Below are positions 5,123 to 5,307 of a stretch of 5,307 nucleotides of DNA, piece after piece (positions within the stretch are counted from its first letter, which is position 1; every line of letters starts with the position of its first letter). The stretch covers positions 1 to 5,307 of the forward strand of contig JBEINZ010000216.1 of NCBI GenBank assembly GCA_040377825.1, in the 5' to 3' direction. The notes under the pieces were generated by a model, which was given only the letters and a program-made list of their open reading frames with translations, had not been told where the DNA came from and made no database searches. Source of the stretch: JBEINZ01 sp040377825. GTDB lineage: Bacteria > Pseudomonadota > Alphaproteobacteria > Rhizobiales > Ancalomicrobiaceae. Both the position numbers and the translations under genes were made by a program.

Positions 5123-5307
5123 ATGAATAAGAACGATTTTCAGGATCCGCTGCGGGTGGCGATCGAACTCGTCACCGCGGCGTCAGTGACACCGGATACC
5201 GGGACGGTTACGGACCGCCTAGAGCGCATTCTGAGCGAAGCCGGCTTCGTTACCGAGAAACTGACGTTTAGCGCGCCAAACACGCCCGACGTCGTCAACC
5301 TTTTTGC
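5123..5307 (+). CDS. dapE: Succinyl-diaminopimelate desuccinylase, N-terminal part (3' end outside window)
   Basis: DapE is a zinc metallopeptidase-fold enzyme of the M20 family that removes succinate from N-succinyl-LL-diaminopimelate, releasing LL-diaminopimelate and completing the succinylase branch that DapD opens. The first 61 residues are visible. They carry the typical M20/DapE opening: a helix with PLRVAIELVTAASVTPDTG (9-27), then DRLERILSEAGFVTEKLTF (31-49) and TPDVVNLF (54-61), comparable to the SVTP and PDVxNLxA landmarks of DapE. The zinc ligands lie past the window end, so they cannot be checked. The ATG at 5123 is the first possible start after an in-frame TAA at 5111. No clear Shine-Dalgarno precedes it, only AAAG three bases before the ATG, which is too close. 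GC-rich codon use returns here after the AT-rich DUF805 gene. Other M20 peptidases are possible, but dapD nearby makes DapE the best call. Confidence 0.9.
   Translation, partial: MNKNDFQDPLRVAIELVTAASVTPDTGTVTDRLERILSEAGFVTEKLTFSAPNTPDVVNLF

Overview
The window looks like a conserved housekeeping stretch from a GC-rich alphaproteobacterium, most likely of the order Hyphomicrobiales (Rhizobiales). The evidence is the gene order yidC-engB-argB-HAD nucleotidase-dapD-(DUF805)-dapE, which I recall as typical of that order. The protein features agree: an EngB of the DMPGYGF type, a long arginine-sensitive type ArgB, and a DapD of the 280-residue class. All genes are on the + strand. The genus cannot be fixed from the sequence alone.

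Layout. Positions 2-445 hold the C-terminal end of the membrane insertase YidC. Positions 507-1235 hold the ribosome-assembly GTPase EngB. A 208-base gap follows, with two strong hairpins that look like a dispersed intergenic repeat. ArgB (N-acetylglutamate kinase) lies at 1444-2358, a HAD-family pyrimidine 5'-nucleotidase-like hydrolase at 2490-3233, and DapD (tetrahydrodipicolinate N-succinyltransferase) at 3326-4186. The last 1.1 kb changes character. It has a 321-base gap with an AT-rich second half, then an AT-rich DUF805 membrane protein gene at 4508-5011. The GC-rich start of dapE (succinyl-diaminopimelate desuccinylase) begins at 5123 and is cut by the window end.

How the genes work together. 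YidC and EngB belong to the membrane-protein and ribosome biogenesis group. ArgB commits glutamate to arginine synthesis. DapD and DapE are two steps of the succinylase branch of the diaminopimelate/lysine pathway, which supplies lysine and the peptidoglycan cross-linking residue. The HAD enzyme and the DUF805 protein have no assigned pathway role here. Gaps of 61-321 bases and several promoter-like sites suggest the cluster is read from several promoters rather than as one tight operon.

I found no evidence for a new biological system. There is no CRISPR array, transposase, phage gene, toxin-antitoxin pair or RNA gene. The points most worth checking are the paired hairpin element before argB, a basic/polar insertion in EngB between G2 and G3, the compositionally distinct DUF805 gene splitting dapD from dapE, and the dapE start, which lacks a clear Shine-Dalgarno and sits next to a promoter-like sequence.
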